A program made the position numbers and the translations under genes. Under the pieces are notes generated by a model. It was given only the letters and a program-made list of their open reading frames with translations, was not told the DNA's origin and did not search any database. A DNA stretch of 64,000 bases from Zafaria ginkgonis (GTDB lineage: Bacteria > Actinomycetota > Actinomycetes > Actinomycetales > Micrococcaceae), in NCBI RefSeq assembly GCF_039540195.1, contig NZ_BAABEO010000008.1, positions 804,590-868,589 on the forward strand, given 5' to 3'. Positions 51,627 to 60,486 of the stretch are shown here, piece after piece. The stretch's first letter is position 1. The number at the start of each line of letters is the position of its first letter.

Positions 51627-52652
51627 TCAGGCCGGTACGGCCTCGGTCTCGATGAGCCCCTCGCGGCCGCCCGAAACCTGGTGCGGGGCGGGCGAACGTG
51701 CGCCCCGCACGCGGTCGGCCAGCGTGTCCAGCCGCGCGATGTCGGCCGGGGTGAGCACCAGCTCCAGCGAGCGCAGGTTGGAGCGCAGGTGCGCGAGGGT
51801 GCGGGTGCCGGGGATGGTGTTCAGCTGCACCCCGAACTCCTCGCCCTTCGCGAACAGCCAGGCCAGGGCGACCTCTTCGGTGCTGACGCCGTGGCGGCCG
51901 GCCACCTCGGCGACCTCCTTGGCGAGCTCGATGTTCGCCTGGAGGTTTTCGGGGAAGAAGCGCGGGAACCGGTGGCGGCCGTCCCCGGCAGCCAGCGCGG
52001 CCGGGTCGAAGCCGGTGCCGAAGAGGCCGCGGCCGACCGACGCGTAGGAAACGAATCCGATGCCGAGCTCGGCGGCGACGGGCACCACGTGGGCCTCCAC
52101 GTCGCGGCTGAGCACGCTCCATTCCGACTGCACGGCGGCAATCGGGTGGACCGCGTGCGCGCGGCGCAGCTCCTCGCCGGTGGCCTCGGACAGGCCGATG
52201 TTGAGCACCTTTCCGGCCTGGACCAGCTCGGCCAGCGCGCCGACGGTCTCCTCGATCGGCACGTCGGGGTCGATCCGGTGCTGGTAGTAGAGGTCGATCC
52301 GGTCGGTGCCCAGGCGGCGCAGGCTGTGCTCGACCTGCTCGTGGATGTACTCGCGGTCGCCGCGGATGCCGCGCTGTCCCACGCCGCCGCCGGCAACGAT
52401 CCCGACCTTGGTGGCCACGGTGACCTCGTCGCGGTGGGCCTTGAGGAAGCGGCCGACCAGTTCCTCGCTGCGGCCGTCGCCGTAGACGTTGGCGGTGTCG
52501 ATGAACGTCACGCCCTCGCCGATCAGCGCGTTCAGCAGCTCAAGGGCCGAGGCGTCGTCGATTCCGCCGTAGGCCCCGGCCAGCGACATGGCGCCGTAGC
52601 CGATCTTGGGGACGCGCAGCTGCGTGCCCAGGCCGACAAGGGTGTTTCCCAT
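51627..52652 (-). CDS. Aldo/keto reductase
   Basis: The 341-residue NADPH-dependent oxidoreductase with a TIM barrel carries the catalytic tetrad: Asp and Tyr in FIDTANVYGDGRSEELVG, Lys in VTVATKVG and His in LYYQHRIDPDVP. The cofactor end shows NTIPGTRTLAHLRSNL. It resembles the AKR13-like/YajO-type general aldehyde reductases. The physiological substrate cannot be named. AGGAAC precedes the ATG at 52652, and a longer upstream in-frame start has no support. Monocistronic, with its own terminator. Confidence 0.93.
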   Translation of the reverse strand: MGNTLVGLGTQLRVPKIGYGAMSLAGAYGGIDDASALELLNALIGEGVTFIDTANVYGDGRSEELVGRFLKAHRDEVTVATKVGIVAGGGVGQRGIRGDREYIHEQVEHSLRRLGTDRIDLYYQHRIDPDVPIEETVGALAELVQAGKVLNIGLSEATGEELRRAHAVHPIAAVQSEWSVLSRDVEAHVVPVAAELGIGFVSYASVGRGLFGTGFDPAALAAGDGRHRFPRFFPENLQANIELAKEVAEVAGRHGVSTEEVALAWLFAKGEEFGVQLNTIPGTRTLAHLRSNLRSLELVLTPADIARLDTLADRVRGARSPAPHQVSGGREGLIETEAVPA

Positions 52653-52810
52653 AAGTTCCTCGTTTCTTGGACGGCCGGGAGACCCCGGCACGGATTTCGC
52701 CTCGGGTTCCAACGTATCCGGATCGGTCCGCCGCGGGCGCGCCGACGCGCAACACGCCTACCCCGCCGGACACACTCCGACACACGCCGGCCCTCGGTTA
52801 CGCCGCGTTG

Positions 52811-52868
52811 CGCCCTTCCACGCAAAACGACGCCGGCACGTGCCGGCGTCGTTTTGCGTGGAAGGGCG
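52811..52868. terminator. 58-bp perfect palindrome (zero-loop) downstream of the thioredoxin-NHL gene
   Basis: Bases 52811-52839 are the exact reverse complement of 52840-52868: 29-nt arms with no spacer (centre GGCAC|GTGCC). The arm contains CACGCAAAACGACG, so either strand gives a T-run. It lies 40 nt after the stop of the minus-strand gene at 52908. Confidence 0.85.
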
Positions 52869-52907
52869 GCCAGTCCAAGCCGCGCAGGCCAGCCCAGGCT
52901 GTAAAGA

Positions 52908-54848
52908 TCAGTCCAGGCCGCGCAGGTCCAGGGTCAGTTCCGTCTCCCCCGCCGCGTCCAGCACCACCGGGATGCCCCAGTCCTGCTGGTACAGGTGGCA
53001 GGCGGCGTGGTCGGGGATCTCGCCGCCGGGCTCGCCGTCGCACGCCGCGGCGCGGGCGGTGATGTGCAGGACGCCCTCGGCGACCGCCGGGTTCAGTTCC
53101 AGCGTGCGGGTCAGGCCCACGGAGGTTCCTCCCCCGCCCAGGAGCAGTTCCTCCGGGGAGGAGGAGATCTTCAGCTGCGTCGGGTCGCCCCAGCGGTCGT
53201 CCAGCTTCTGGCCCTTGGGGGCGGCGAAGCGGACCACGAGCTCGTGGGCGCCGGCGGCCACGCGGGTCTTGGGGCGCTGCGTCTGGGAGGCGCCCTCGTC
53301 CACCGTCAGGGCCTCCTTGGGCAGCGGCAGGCGAATGAGCTGGTGCTGGTTGGTCTCCACGACCAGCAGCACCGGTTCGCCCTCGACCGTGGTGTCCAGC
53401 AGGACGTCGGAAGGTTCGGCCAGGCCGCGGGCCAGCGTGGAGACGGTCTGGGTGGCCGGTTCGTAGCGGCGGACGGCGCCGTTGTAGGTGTCGGCCACCG
53501 CAACGGAGCCGTCCGGGAGCACGGTCACGCCCAGCGGGTGCTGCAGCCGGGCCTGGGCGGCGTCGCCGTCGCGGAAGCCGAAGTCGAACAGGCCGGCGCC
53601 GATCGCGGTCTCCACCGCGGCGACGGACCCGTCCTCGGCCAGGCGCAGCACACGCAGCGCGGAGGTCTCCGAGTCGGCGACCCAGATGTCCCCGTTCGCG
53701 TCCGCGGCCAGGCCGGAGGACTGCGCGAACCAGGAACTGTCCGCCGGGCCGTCCAGCAGGCCCTCGAGGCCGGTGCCGGCGAACACGGCCAGCGCGCCGG
53801 TCAGCGGGTCGAAGCTGAAGATCTGGTGGGTTCCGGCCATCGCGATGACGATGCGCCCGGCCTTCTCGCTCCACAGCACGTCCCAGGGCGAGGACAGCGA
53901 GGTGTTCAGCGGGTCGGCGCCGAGGTCGGTGACCAGCGCGGCGCCGTCGTCGCCCACGCCCTTGGCTGCCAGGTTCGAATCCAGCAGGCGCTGGACGCCG
54001 TTGCCGGCGAGGGTGCGCACCGTGCCGTCGGCGAGCGAGAGCCCGCGCAGGCGGTGGTTGACGGTGTCGGCGACGACGACGTCGTAGCCGGCCTGCGCGG
54101 CCAGGGCCGCGGGCAGGACCGCCGCACCCTGGGGCTCGTTGAAGCGGGCCTCGGTGGCGGTGCCGTCGGCGAAGCCCTTGGTGCCTTCGCCGAAGGTGCG
54201 CACCACCGTGGTGAGGTCGTTGCCCAGCTCCACCAGGCGGTGGTGTCCGGTGTCCAGGACCAGGAAGTTGCCGTTGGGCAGCGCGGTGGCCTTGCCCGGG
54301 AAGCGCAGGTCGCCTTCGCGGGCCGGCGGGGCGACGTAGGGGCCGGACCCGCGGTGCAGGGTGCCCTTGGCCTCGTGCTCGGCGATGAGTTCCTCGACCA
54401 GGACCTCCAGGCCGTTGGCGTGGCCTTCGCCGGAGAGGTGCGCGGCGATGTAGCCCTCCGGGTCCACGACCACCAGGGTCGGCCAAGCGCGGGCCGAGTA
54501 GGCCTGCCAGGTGACCAGCTCCGGGTCGTCGAGGACCGGGTGGTGGATCTCGTAGCGCTCCACGGCGGCGGCCAGGGCCACCGGGTCGGCCTCGTGCTCG
54601 AACTTCGGCGAGTGCACGCCGACGGTCACCACGACGTCCTTGTACTTCTCCTCCAGCGGGCGCAGCTCGTCCAGCACGTGCAGGCAGTTGATGCAGCAGA
54701 AGGTCCAAAAATCGAGAATCGTAATCTTGCCGCGCAAATCCTCCAGGCCCAACTGCTTCCCGCCGGTGTTGAGCCAGTTGCGGCCCACCAGCTCGGAGGC
54801 GCGGACGCGGTAGGCGGCGCGGACGGATTCGGTGGATTCAGCGGTCAC
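52908..54848 (-). CDS. Thioredoxin-like domain fused to NHL-repeat propeller
   Basis: The 646-residue protein begins with a thioredoxin-like domain (about residues 20-165). This carries ITILDFWTFCCINCLHVLDELRPLEE with the redox CINC motif and the cis-proline region ARAWPTLVVVDPEGYI. Several NHL repeats follow (about 185-520: ATALPNGNFLVLDTGHHRLVELG, DVVVADTVNHRLRGLSLADG, GVTVLPDGSVAVADTYNGAVRRYEP). A C-terminal thiol-disulfide-type domain holds GVLHITARAAACDG. The arrangement resembles NHLRC2. No signal peptide is visible, so it is probably cytosolic. The role is unknown, but redox control of protein partners bound by the propeller is plausible. Confidence 0.88.
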   Translation of the reverse strand: MTAESTESVRAAYRVRASELVGRNWLNTGGKQLGLEDLRGKITILDFWTFCCINCLHVLDELRPLEEKYKDVVVTVGVHSPKFEHEADPVALAAAVERYEIHHPVLDDPELVTWQAYSARAWPTLVVVDPEGYIAAHLSGEGHANGLEVLVEELIAEHEAKGTLHRGSGPYVAPPAREGDLRFPGKATALPNGNFLVLDTGHHRLVELGNDLTTVVRTFGEGTKGFADGTATEARFNEPQGAAVLPAALAAQAGYDVVVADTVNHRLRGLSLADGTVRTLAGNGVQRLLDSNLAAKGVGDDGAALVTDLGADPLNTSLSSPWDVLWSEKAGRIVIAMAGTHQIFSFDPLTGALAVFAGTGLEGLLDGPADSSWFAQSSGLAADANGDIWVADSETSALRVLRLAEDGSVAAVETAIGAGLFDFGFRDGDAAQARLQHPLGVTVLPDGSVAVADTYNGAVRRYEPATQTVSTLARGLAEPSDVLLDTTVEGEPVLLVVETNQHQLIRLPLPKEALTVDEGASQTQRPKTRVAAGAHELVVRFAAPKGQKLDDRWGDPTQLKISSSPEELLLGGGGTSVGLTRTLELNPAVAEGVLHITARAAACDGEPGGEIPDHAACHLYQQDWGIPVVLDAAGETELTLDLRGLD

Positions 54849-54957
54849 GGGGGCACTCCTGGAACGTTGTCGGCTGACGTGGTCTGCCCACCATTATCCC
54901 GGTCCCCGGGAGGACCGCGTCCCCACGTGACGGCGTGCGACGGCGAAGGGGCCGGCG

Positions 54958-55332
54958 TCAGCGGCGCCAGGCCTTGACGATGTGGGTGACGGCCCAGCCG
55001 ACCACGCACACCACCGGGGCCGCGGCCAGGACCAGGGGGACGGGGTTGGGATCGAACTTCACGCCGTTGGGCCCGGCGATGTAGGCGCCCAGCGGGATGG
55101 CCATGCCGCCGCCCCCGCCGCCGGAGGCCCCGCCCGCGGACGCCTCGCCGGCGGACACCTCGGCCCCGGCGGTGGCGTCCTTGCCGCGGGCGTCCTCGCC
55201 CCCGCCGGCGCCGCAGGTGACGAAGGCCACCGGGATCACGGTGCGGTCCCCCACCCGGACGGGCTCGCCGTGGGCGGTGGAGCCAAGGATCGATTTGAGG
55301 TTGCCGAACACGTCGGCCGGAAGGTTAGCCAT
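54958..55332 (-). CDS. GerW/YtfJ-family protein
   Basis: The 124-residue protein has the GerW pattern: LPADVFGNLKSILGSTAHGEPVRVGDRTVIPVAFVTCGAGGG, a variable Gly/Ala-rich loop, then MAIPLGAYIAGPNGVKFDPNP and a C-terminal hydrophobic helix (about residues 97-115). In Bacillus the homologue is needed for spore germination, but close homologues are widespread in non-sporulating actinobacteria, where function is unknown. It is a single gene. The repeated GAGASAGGAS-type stretch is low complexity. Confidence 0.85.
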   Translation of the reverse strand: MANLPADVFGNLKSILGSTAHGEPVRVGDRTVIPVAFVTCGAGGGEDARGKDATAGAEVSAGEASAGGASGGGGGGMAIPLGAYIAGPNGVKFDPNPVPLVLAAAPVVCVVGWAVTHIVKAWRR

Positions 55333-55402
55333 GCGCCGACCCTACCGGTTGCCGGCCCTTCCCGGCAGGGGTGGCCGAAAGGCCGGTCCAGCCCGGTCCA
55401 GC

Positions 55403-56212
55403 TCAGTCCAGCGCGGCGAGGGTGGCGTTGAGCACGCCGGTGGCGATCGTCGCGATTTCGGCGGCGTCCACCCCGGACGCGGCGATGAAGGAGACCATCG
55501 CGACGTGGTCGCCCTTCTCCTTGATCAGCACCAAGGACTGCTGCTGCCAGCTGCTGCCGGCCGTTCCGCGTGTCCACAGCAGCGCGGAGTCGGCGGTGCC
55601 TTCGGCCACGGCGGGAGCAGCGGACTTCAGCGGCACGGTATCGGAGGTGGTGGACCCGTCGGAGTTCTCCGTCTGGATGTTCATCTTCAGGTTGCTGCAG
55701 GAGCCCAGCAGCTCCCGCACGAGCGCGTAGTGGGCGTCCAGGCTGGACCGCTCGGGAACCTTCGCGACCTCGATCGATCCGGTGATGCTTCCGTTCTCCG
55801 GCGTGAAGTCGGTCCGGGCGGCGTCCTCGCCCAGCTGCGCCGGGGACCAGTTCAGTCCCTCCAGCACGTTCTGGCAGGTGGAGGGAATCACCACCACGCC
55901 CTCCAGGGTGTCGGTGGCCGGTTCGCGCAGCGCCGCCAGGTCCGCGGCGGAGGCCTTCGCGGACTGGGTGAAGCCGAGCGTGTAGGCCTCCACGATGCCG
56001 GCCGCAACGGCGTATTCCTCCGCGGTGGCGTCCTCCACCGATCCGCTGGCCGAGGCCGCGGCGGTAGGCGACGCCGGGGCAGCGGTGGAGACGCCCGCGT
56101 GCGGGTCGGCGGGGGCCGCCGGGGCGGCACAGCCGGAAAGGAGCAGGCCCGCGCCCAGCAGCAGGGCGGCGGTGCGTGCCGCCGTCGTGGTCTTCGGGTG
56201 GTTAGCGGCCAC
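55403..56212 (-). CDS. Putative lipoprotein of unknown function
   Basis: The 269-residue protein has a lipoprotein signal peptide (AALLLGAGLLLSGC, lipidated Cys at about residue 28). A Pro/Ala/Ser/Thr-rich linker (about 30-60) and an all-new globular domain follow. Two internal cysteines (STCQNVL, LGSCSNL) may form a disulfide on the outside of the membrane. I recognise no family. It overlaps the end of the CopD-CtaG gene by 11 nt on the same strand, so it is co-transcribed with the copper genes and may take part in copper or oxidase assembly. Confidence 0.75.
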   Translation of the reverse strand: MAANHPKTTTAARTAALLLGAGLLLSGCAAPAAPADPHAGVSTAAPASPTAAASASGSVEDATAEEYAVAAGIVEAYTLGFTQSAKASAADLAALREPATDTLEGVVVIPSTCQNVLEGLNWSPAQLGEDAARTDFTPENGSITGSIEVAKVPERSSLDAHYALVRELLGSCSNLKMNIQTENSDGSTTSDTVPLKSAAPAVAEGTADSALLWTRGTAGSSWQQQSLVLIKEKGDHVAMVSFIAASGVDAAEIATIATGVLNATLAALD

Positions 56213-58409
56213 GGCGGTCGATCTCCTCGTCGTGCTTCTTCAGTTGGGCGAACATCTGGTTGTAGGCCTGCAGTTCGGCGTCGTTGTCGCGGTCCGCCTG
56301 GCGGTCCTTGCGCTTGGTCTCGCGCGCGTCGTCGCGGCTCCAGGCGACCATAACGCCCAGGGCCAGCAGCAGGGTGGGGACCTCGCCGATCCCCCACATG
56401 GCGCCGGCGCCGATCTTCTGGTCCTCCAGGGCGTCCACGCCCCAGTCGCGGCCCATGTTGCCGAACCAGCTGGCCTGGATCAGCGACTCCCCGCTCATCA
56501 GGGATATGCCGTAGAAGGCGTGGAAGCTCATGGTGGCCAGCAGGATCACCAGCCGCATCGGGTACGGGGCCCGGCGCGGCAGCGGGTCCGCACCGATCAT
56601 GGTCAGCGCGAAGATGTAGCCGGTGAGCAGGAAGTGCAGGTTCATCAGCTCGTGGCCCGCATGCTCGCGCAGCGCGAAGCCGAACAGGTCCGTGTTGTAG
56701 AAGATGATGATCGAGCCGGCGAAGTTGGCCGCGGCGAACAGCGGATGGGTGATGACCTTCGAGTAGGTCGAGTGGACCAGCGCCAGGATCCATTCGCGGG
56801 GTCCGCGGGTGCCGTCGGTGCGCACCGGCAGCGCCTTCAGCGCCAGCGTGACCGGGGCGCCGACGACCAGGAAGATCGGGACCACCATGGTCAGGGACAT
56901 GTGGTCCACCATGTGCACCGAGAACAGCACCATGCCGTAGACGGCGGGGGCCCCGGAGGTGACGTAGACCAGGGCCAGCAGGCCAATCAGCCAGGAGACC
57001 AGCCGCAGCACCGGCCACTTGTCGCCGCGCCGGCGCACGGAGACGAACCCCTTGAGGTAGGCGGCGGCGAGGAAGAGCGCGATGGCCACCCACAGCCAGT
57101 CGATGCGCCAGACGGTGAACCAGCTGGAGACGCCGAGTTCGGGCGGCAGGTCGTAGCCGGTGAGCAGGCGGGCCGGGGTGGTTTCGGCGGGGGCCGCTTC
57201 ACCGGCCGGCGGGGCGGTGCGTCCCAGCGCCGTGGCCAGGCCCATCACGGCGGCCATGACCGCGGCCTCGACCGCGACGATGCGCCACGCGGCGCGGGTG
57301 GCGGAGAACTGCCCGGCCTCCAGTTGGGGGATGGTGCGGCGGCGGTGGGCCAGGCCCAGCGCGCCCAGCACCAGGGTCAGGACGGTCTTGGCCGCGATGA
57401 GCCCGCCGTAGGGCGTGGCCAGCTGGGACCAGGAGTCCATGCGGATGGTGGCGGAGACGACGCCGGAGCCCAGGACCAGCAGGAACGCGAAGGTCGCCAG
57501 GGTGGAGAAGCGGCGGAGCACGACGCCGGCGAGGACCGGGCGCGCGCCGGCGAAGCGTCCGGGGGCGGGCCCCTGCAGCAGCCCCGCGACGAGGGCCAGG
57601 ACCAGGATGCCGCCAACCCAGAGGCAGACGCCGAGCAGGTGCAGGCCGATCGCGTTGACCGCCCCCCAGTGGTCGTCGGCGCCCGCGGCGTGGCCCACCA
57701 GCGCGATCGGGACGACCCCGCCCAGCGCGGCCGCGGCGGCCAGGCCCACCCCGGCGGGCGAACGGACCCCGAAGGCCAGGGTGGAGACGACGGCACCGAT
57801 GGCCACCATCCAGGCCCAGGCCTGGCCGATGGAGATGGTCTGGATGTAGTCCAGCATCGCCGCGGTGTAGGCGGGATCCAGGCTCAGCGGCAGGCCGGCG
57901 ATGTCGGAGAAGGTGAGCACCAGCACCGCGGCGGCGCCCAATGTCCAAACCACGGCGGCCGTGGCGGCCACGTTCATCGCCCGGGTGAAGGCGGGATGTT
58001 CGCTGCCGCCGTCGGTGCTGCCGGCGCCGTCCTCGCCGCGGCGGGCGCGGTGCGGCCTGGTGGAGCGCGGCAGCACGGCCGCCGCGAAGACCAGCGCGCC
58101 GATCGCCAGCGCCATCGAGAAGTGCACCACAACACGGGCCACCGGCAGGCCCCAGCGCGTGAACGCACCCGGATCGGCGAGTTGCCCGGCCGCTGCAGCG
58201 CCGGAGTAGGCCAGGGCGGCAATCAGCGCCAGCACGGCCACCGGGATGGCCGGCAGGGCCAGGACCCTCCAGAGGCCTCCGTCGGACCTGTCGGTGGAGG
58301 GAGCGGAAAGCTGCTTCCCGCCCTTGCCCCGCGGAGCGTGCGTGTTGACCATTCTCCCTGCCACGTTTCCCTCGATAAATGCGTGCGCCGCGCCGGGCAC
58401 GCCTTCCAT
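56202..58409 (-). CDS. CopD-CtaG fusion (copper import / cytochrome oxidase assembly protein)
   Basis: The 735-residue polytopic protein has an N-terminal half (about residues 45-440) that corresponds to the CopD copper-resistance family. Its C-terminal half (about 450-700) is caa3_CtaG, with MVLFSVHMVDHMSLTMVVPIFLVVGAPVTLALKAL and AREHAGHELMNLHFLLTGYIFA and conserved His residues for copper. It ends in a charged tail. Such fusions in actinobacteria are thought to deliver copper across the membrane to cytochrome c oxidase. The start is uncertain: ATG 58409 is used, but ATG 58352 follows GGGAG only 1-2 nt away. It is the last membrane component of the copper locus. Confidence 0.88.
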   Translation of the reverse strand: MEGVPGAAHAFIEGNVAGRMVNTHAPRGKGGKQLSAPSTDRSDGGLWRVLALPAIPVAVLALIAALAYSGAAAAGQLADPGAFTRWGLPVARVVVHFSMALAIGALVFAAAVLPRSTRPHRARRGEDGAGSTDGGSEHPAFTRAMNVAATAAVVWTLGAAAVLVLTFSDIAGLPLSLDPAYTAAMLDYIQTISIGQAWAWMVAIGAVVSTLAFGVRSPAGVGLAAAAALGGVVPIALVGHAAGADDHWGAVNAIGLHLLGVCLWVGGILVLALVAGLLQGPAPGRFAGARPVLAGVVLRRFSTLATFAFLLVLGSGVVSATIRMDSWSQLATPYGGLIAAKTVLTLVLGALGLAHRRRTIPQLEAGQFSATRAAWRIVAVEAAVMAAVMGLATALGRTAPPAGEAAPAETTPARLLTGYDLPPELGVSSWFTVWRIDWLWVAIALFLAAAYLKGFVSVRRRGDKWPVLRLVSWLIGLLALVYVTSGAPAVYGMVLFSVHMVDHMSLTMVVPIFLVVGAPVTLALKALPVRTDGTRGPREWILALVHSTYSKVITHPLFAAANFAGSIIIFYNTDLFGFALREHAGHELMNLHFLLTGYIFALTMIGADPLPRRAPYPMRLVILLATMSFHAFYGISLMSGESLIQASWFGNMGRDWGVDALEDQKIGAGAMWGIGEVPTLLLALGVMVAWSRDDARETKRKDRQADRDNDAELQAYNQMFAQLKKHDEEIDRRGR

Positions 58410-58487
58410 TCTTTCATCCGGGAGGGCGCACCCAGAACCCGGCGGGCTTTGGCGTGCTCCCCGGCGGGGCCCGGTGTGCTCTCCGTC

Positions 58488-59726
58488 TCAGGCGAAGAGT
58501 CCGTCTCCGACGAATCCTCCCTCGGCGCAGCCCGGCGGAATCGCGTATACGGCGGAGCCGATGGGGGTGGCCCATTCGTTGAGCAGGTCCGCCTGGGCCA
58601 GCCGCCGCTGGATCGGCAGGAACTGCCGGTCGATGTCCGCCTGGAAGGAGGCGAACAGCAGCCCCGCTTCCGGGTCGGCGCCCGCGGCGGCGGACTCGTA
58701 GTTGTAGCCGCGGCGCAGGATGGTTTCCGCGCCGCGGGCCCGCGCCACGTGGCTGTCCGCGGAGATGACCGGCAGCCCGGAGGCGTCCGCGGCTCCCAGG
58801 TCCGGCTCGTCGTGCTCCCGGGTGCCGGTCAGCGGCGCTCCGGTGTCCTGCCGCCGCCCCAGCGCCAGGTCGCGTCCGGGCCGGTCCACCCTGTCCCAGG
58901 CGTCCAGGTCCATGCGGATCCGGCGCAGCACCAGCGAGGTTCCGCCCGGAAGCCACGCGCCGGTTCCGTCGGCCTCACCCCAGACGGCACGCTGGAGGGC
59001 GTCCCCGCTCGGGTTGGCGGTCCCGTCCACCTGGCCGAACAGGTTGCGCGGGGTGACCCCTTCCGCCCCGCCGCCGTAGGAGCGCAGGAAGCCGTCCTGC
59101 ACCCAGCGCAGCACCGCCAGTCCTCGGGCGTCCTTGAGGAGCATCCGCTGGGTGTGGGCCAGGGCCATGAGGTCGTCGGAGCCGATCTGGACCAGCAGGT
59201 CGGTCTGCCCGTACGCAGCACCGAGGTCGTCGATCCCGAACGCCTCGAGCGGGCGCAGCCAGGCCGGCTTGCGGTCCGGGGCCACGGCATCGAGCAGGCC
59301 GGGACCGAAACCGAAGGTCACCGTCAGCCGCGCCGGGGCCGAGGCCAGCTCCGGCTCGGTGTCCGCCAGCGCCCCCGTGCCCGCCGTGAGCCGGGCCGCA
59401 TCGGAGCTGAGCAGGCGCAGCAGCCGGCGCACGGCGTCCCCCTCCCCTTCGTCCTGCCCAGGCACGAGGTCGAACCCCAGGTAGCGGATGTGCGCGGTGG
59501 CCGGGGTGTCGATTCCGGCCTGCCGGGCGCCGTGGAACGCCAGTGTCCGGGCACCGTTGGCGCCGGTGCTGTCCAATCCGGCCGACGCCCGCGCGGCGGA
59601 CCCTGTGCCCACCGTCTCGTCAGCCGCCGTCCCGGCAACACCGGCGGCTGCCGCCGTCCCCGCCACACCCGCCGCCAGGCCGGCCGCGCCGAACAGGACC
59701 GCCCGGCGGCCCGGTCGTGCCGCCAC
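58488..59726 (-). CDS. Tat-exported DyP-type heme peroxidase
   Basis: The 412-residue protein has a twin-arginine signal (GRRAVLFGAAGLAAG near residues 6-20). The DyP domain has the GXXDG heme-pocket motif in NLFGQVDGTANP, and a later histidine in ISADSHVARA is the probable proximal ligand. DyP/EfeB enzymes use H2O2 to oxidise dyes and other donors, and EfeB has also been linked to heme iron. The GTG at 59726 was chosen because GGAGGG lies 6 nt upstream and the Tat motif follows directly. It sits 1 nt after the PCuAC stop. No efeU or efeO gene is present, so an oxidative role tied to copper export or delivery is more likely here. Confidence 0.93.
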   Translation of the reverse strand: MAARPGRRAVLFGAAGLAAGVAGTAAAAGVAGTAADETVGTGSAARASAGLDSTGANGARTLAFHGARQAGIDTPATAHIRYLGFDLVPGQDEGEGDAVRRLLRLLSSDAARLTAGTGALADTEPELASAPARLTVTFGFGPGLLDAVAPDRKPAWLRPLEAFGIDDLGAAYGQTDLLVQIGSDDLMALAHTQRMLLKDARGLAVLRWVQDGFLRSYGGGAEGVTPRNLFGQVDGTANPSGDALQRAVWGEADGTGAWLPGGTSLVLRRIRMDLDAWDRVDRPGRDLALGRRQDTGAPLTGTREHDEPDLGAADASGLPVISADSHVARARGAETILRRGYNYESAAAGADPEAGLLFASFQADIDRQFLPIQRRLAQADLLNEWATPIGSAVYAIPPGCAEGGFVGDGLFA

Positions 59727-59727
59727 G

Positions 59728-60333
59728 CTAGCCCTCCGAACCGGATTCGTGCCCGGCTTCGTGGGACATGTCCATGCCGGCGGGCTCATCCGGGGCGTAG
59801 GTCTCGTTGGCGCCGGTGTAGGTCTTCACCTCGAACGGCACCTGGGACGTGCTGCCGTCGGCGAACTCCAGGGTCACCGCGACGGTTTCCCCGGCCTCGA
59901 GCGGGTCGGGCAGGTCCATGAACATGATGTGCAGGCCGCCGGGCTCCAGCGTGGCGCTGCCATCGGCCGGGATGGCGATGCCGCCGTCGATTTCCTGCAT
60001 CTGCATGGCGCCGGCGCTGCCGGTCATCTCATGCAGTTCCACCGTCTTGGCCGCGGAGGTGGAGGCGCCCGTCAGTTCGGCGTCCGTGGTCCCGGTGTTG
60101 CTGAGGACGGCGAACGCTCCGGTCATGTCCGCATCGGCGGCCTTGACCCAGGGATCGGTGACGGTCACGGCGGCGGCCTGGGTGGCCGCGCCGGCGGAGG
60201 ACGGCGCCGGGTCGGCGGCCGCCGCGCAGCCGGTCAGGGCCAGCGCGCCGGCAAGGCCCCCAGCGAGGAGGGCGAAGCGCGGGCGGAAGGCGGCGCTGGG
60301 CAGGGTTGTGTTGGGCAGGGTTGTTTTGGGCAT
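59728..60333 (-). CDS. PCuAC copper-chaperone lipoprotein
   Basis: The 201-residue protein has a lipoprotein signal (LAGALALTGC, lipidated Cys near residue 36). Its PCu(A)C fold has the copper ligands His and Met in VELHEMTGSAGAMQMQ and the second pair in GGLHIMFMDL, fitting the H-M-x10-M-x21-H-x-M pattern. Homologues bind Cu(I) outside the membrane and load the CuA centre of cytochrome oxidase. The C-terminal tail is Met/His-rich (GMDMSHEAGHE), possibly an extra copper site. AGGAG precedes the ATG. It lies upstream of the DyP gene in the same operon. Confidence 0.93.
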   Translation of the reverse strand: MPKTTLPNTTLPSAAFRPRFALLAGGLAGALALTGCAAAADPAPSSAGAATQAAAVTVTDPWVKAADADMTGAFAVLSNTGTTDAELTGASTSAAKTVELHEMTGSAGAMQMQEIDGGIAIPADGSATLEPGGLHIMFMDLPDPLEAGETVAVTLEFADGSTSQVPFEVKTYTGANETYAPDEPAGMDMSHEAGHESGSEG

Positions 60334-60443
60334 GGAGGTACTCCTGAAGTGTGGGGCCCGCGGGAGGCGGGCAGGGCAAGGCTGCGCAGGGCACAGCTGT
60401 GCTGGAAAAGGCGCCGCAGGACAGGGCGCCGCTGGTCCCTAGT

Positions 60444-60473
60444 GGCACGGGCCGCCGCAAGGAGGCCCGTGCC
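60444..60473. terminator. Hairpin downstream of copC
   Basis: GGCACGGGCC (60444-60453) pairs exactly with GGCCCGTGCC (60464-60473), 13 nt after the CopC stop on the minus strand. It may end the copC transcript or attenuate read-through to the PCuAC gene. Confidence 0.7.
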
Positions 60474-60486
60474 CTGGGGCGGGGCG

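Noticed and set aside
58488..59726. efeUOB iron-uptake operon
   Set aside because: The DyP gene resembles efeB, but neither an EfeU permease nor an EfeO lipoprotein is present; the neighbours are copper proteins.
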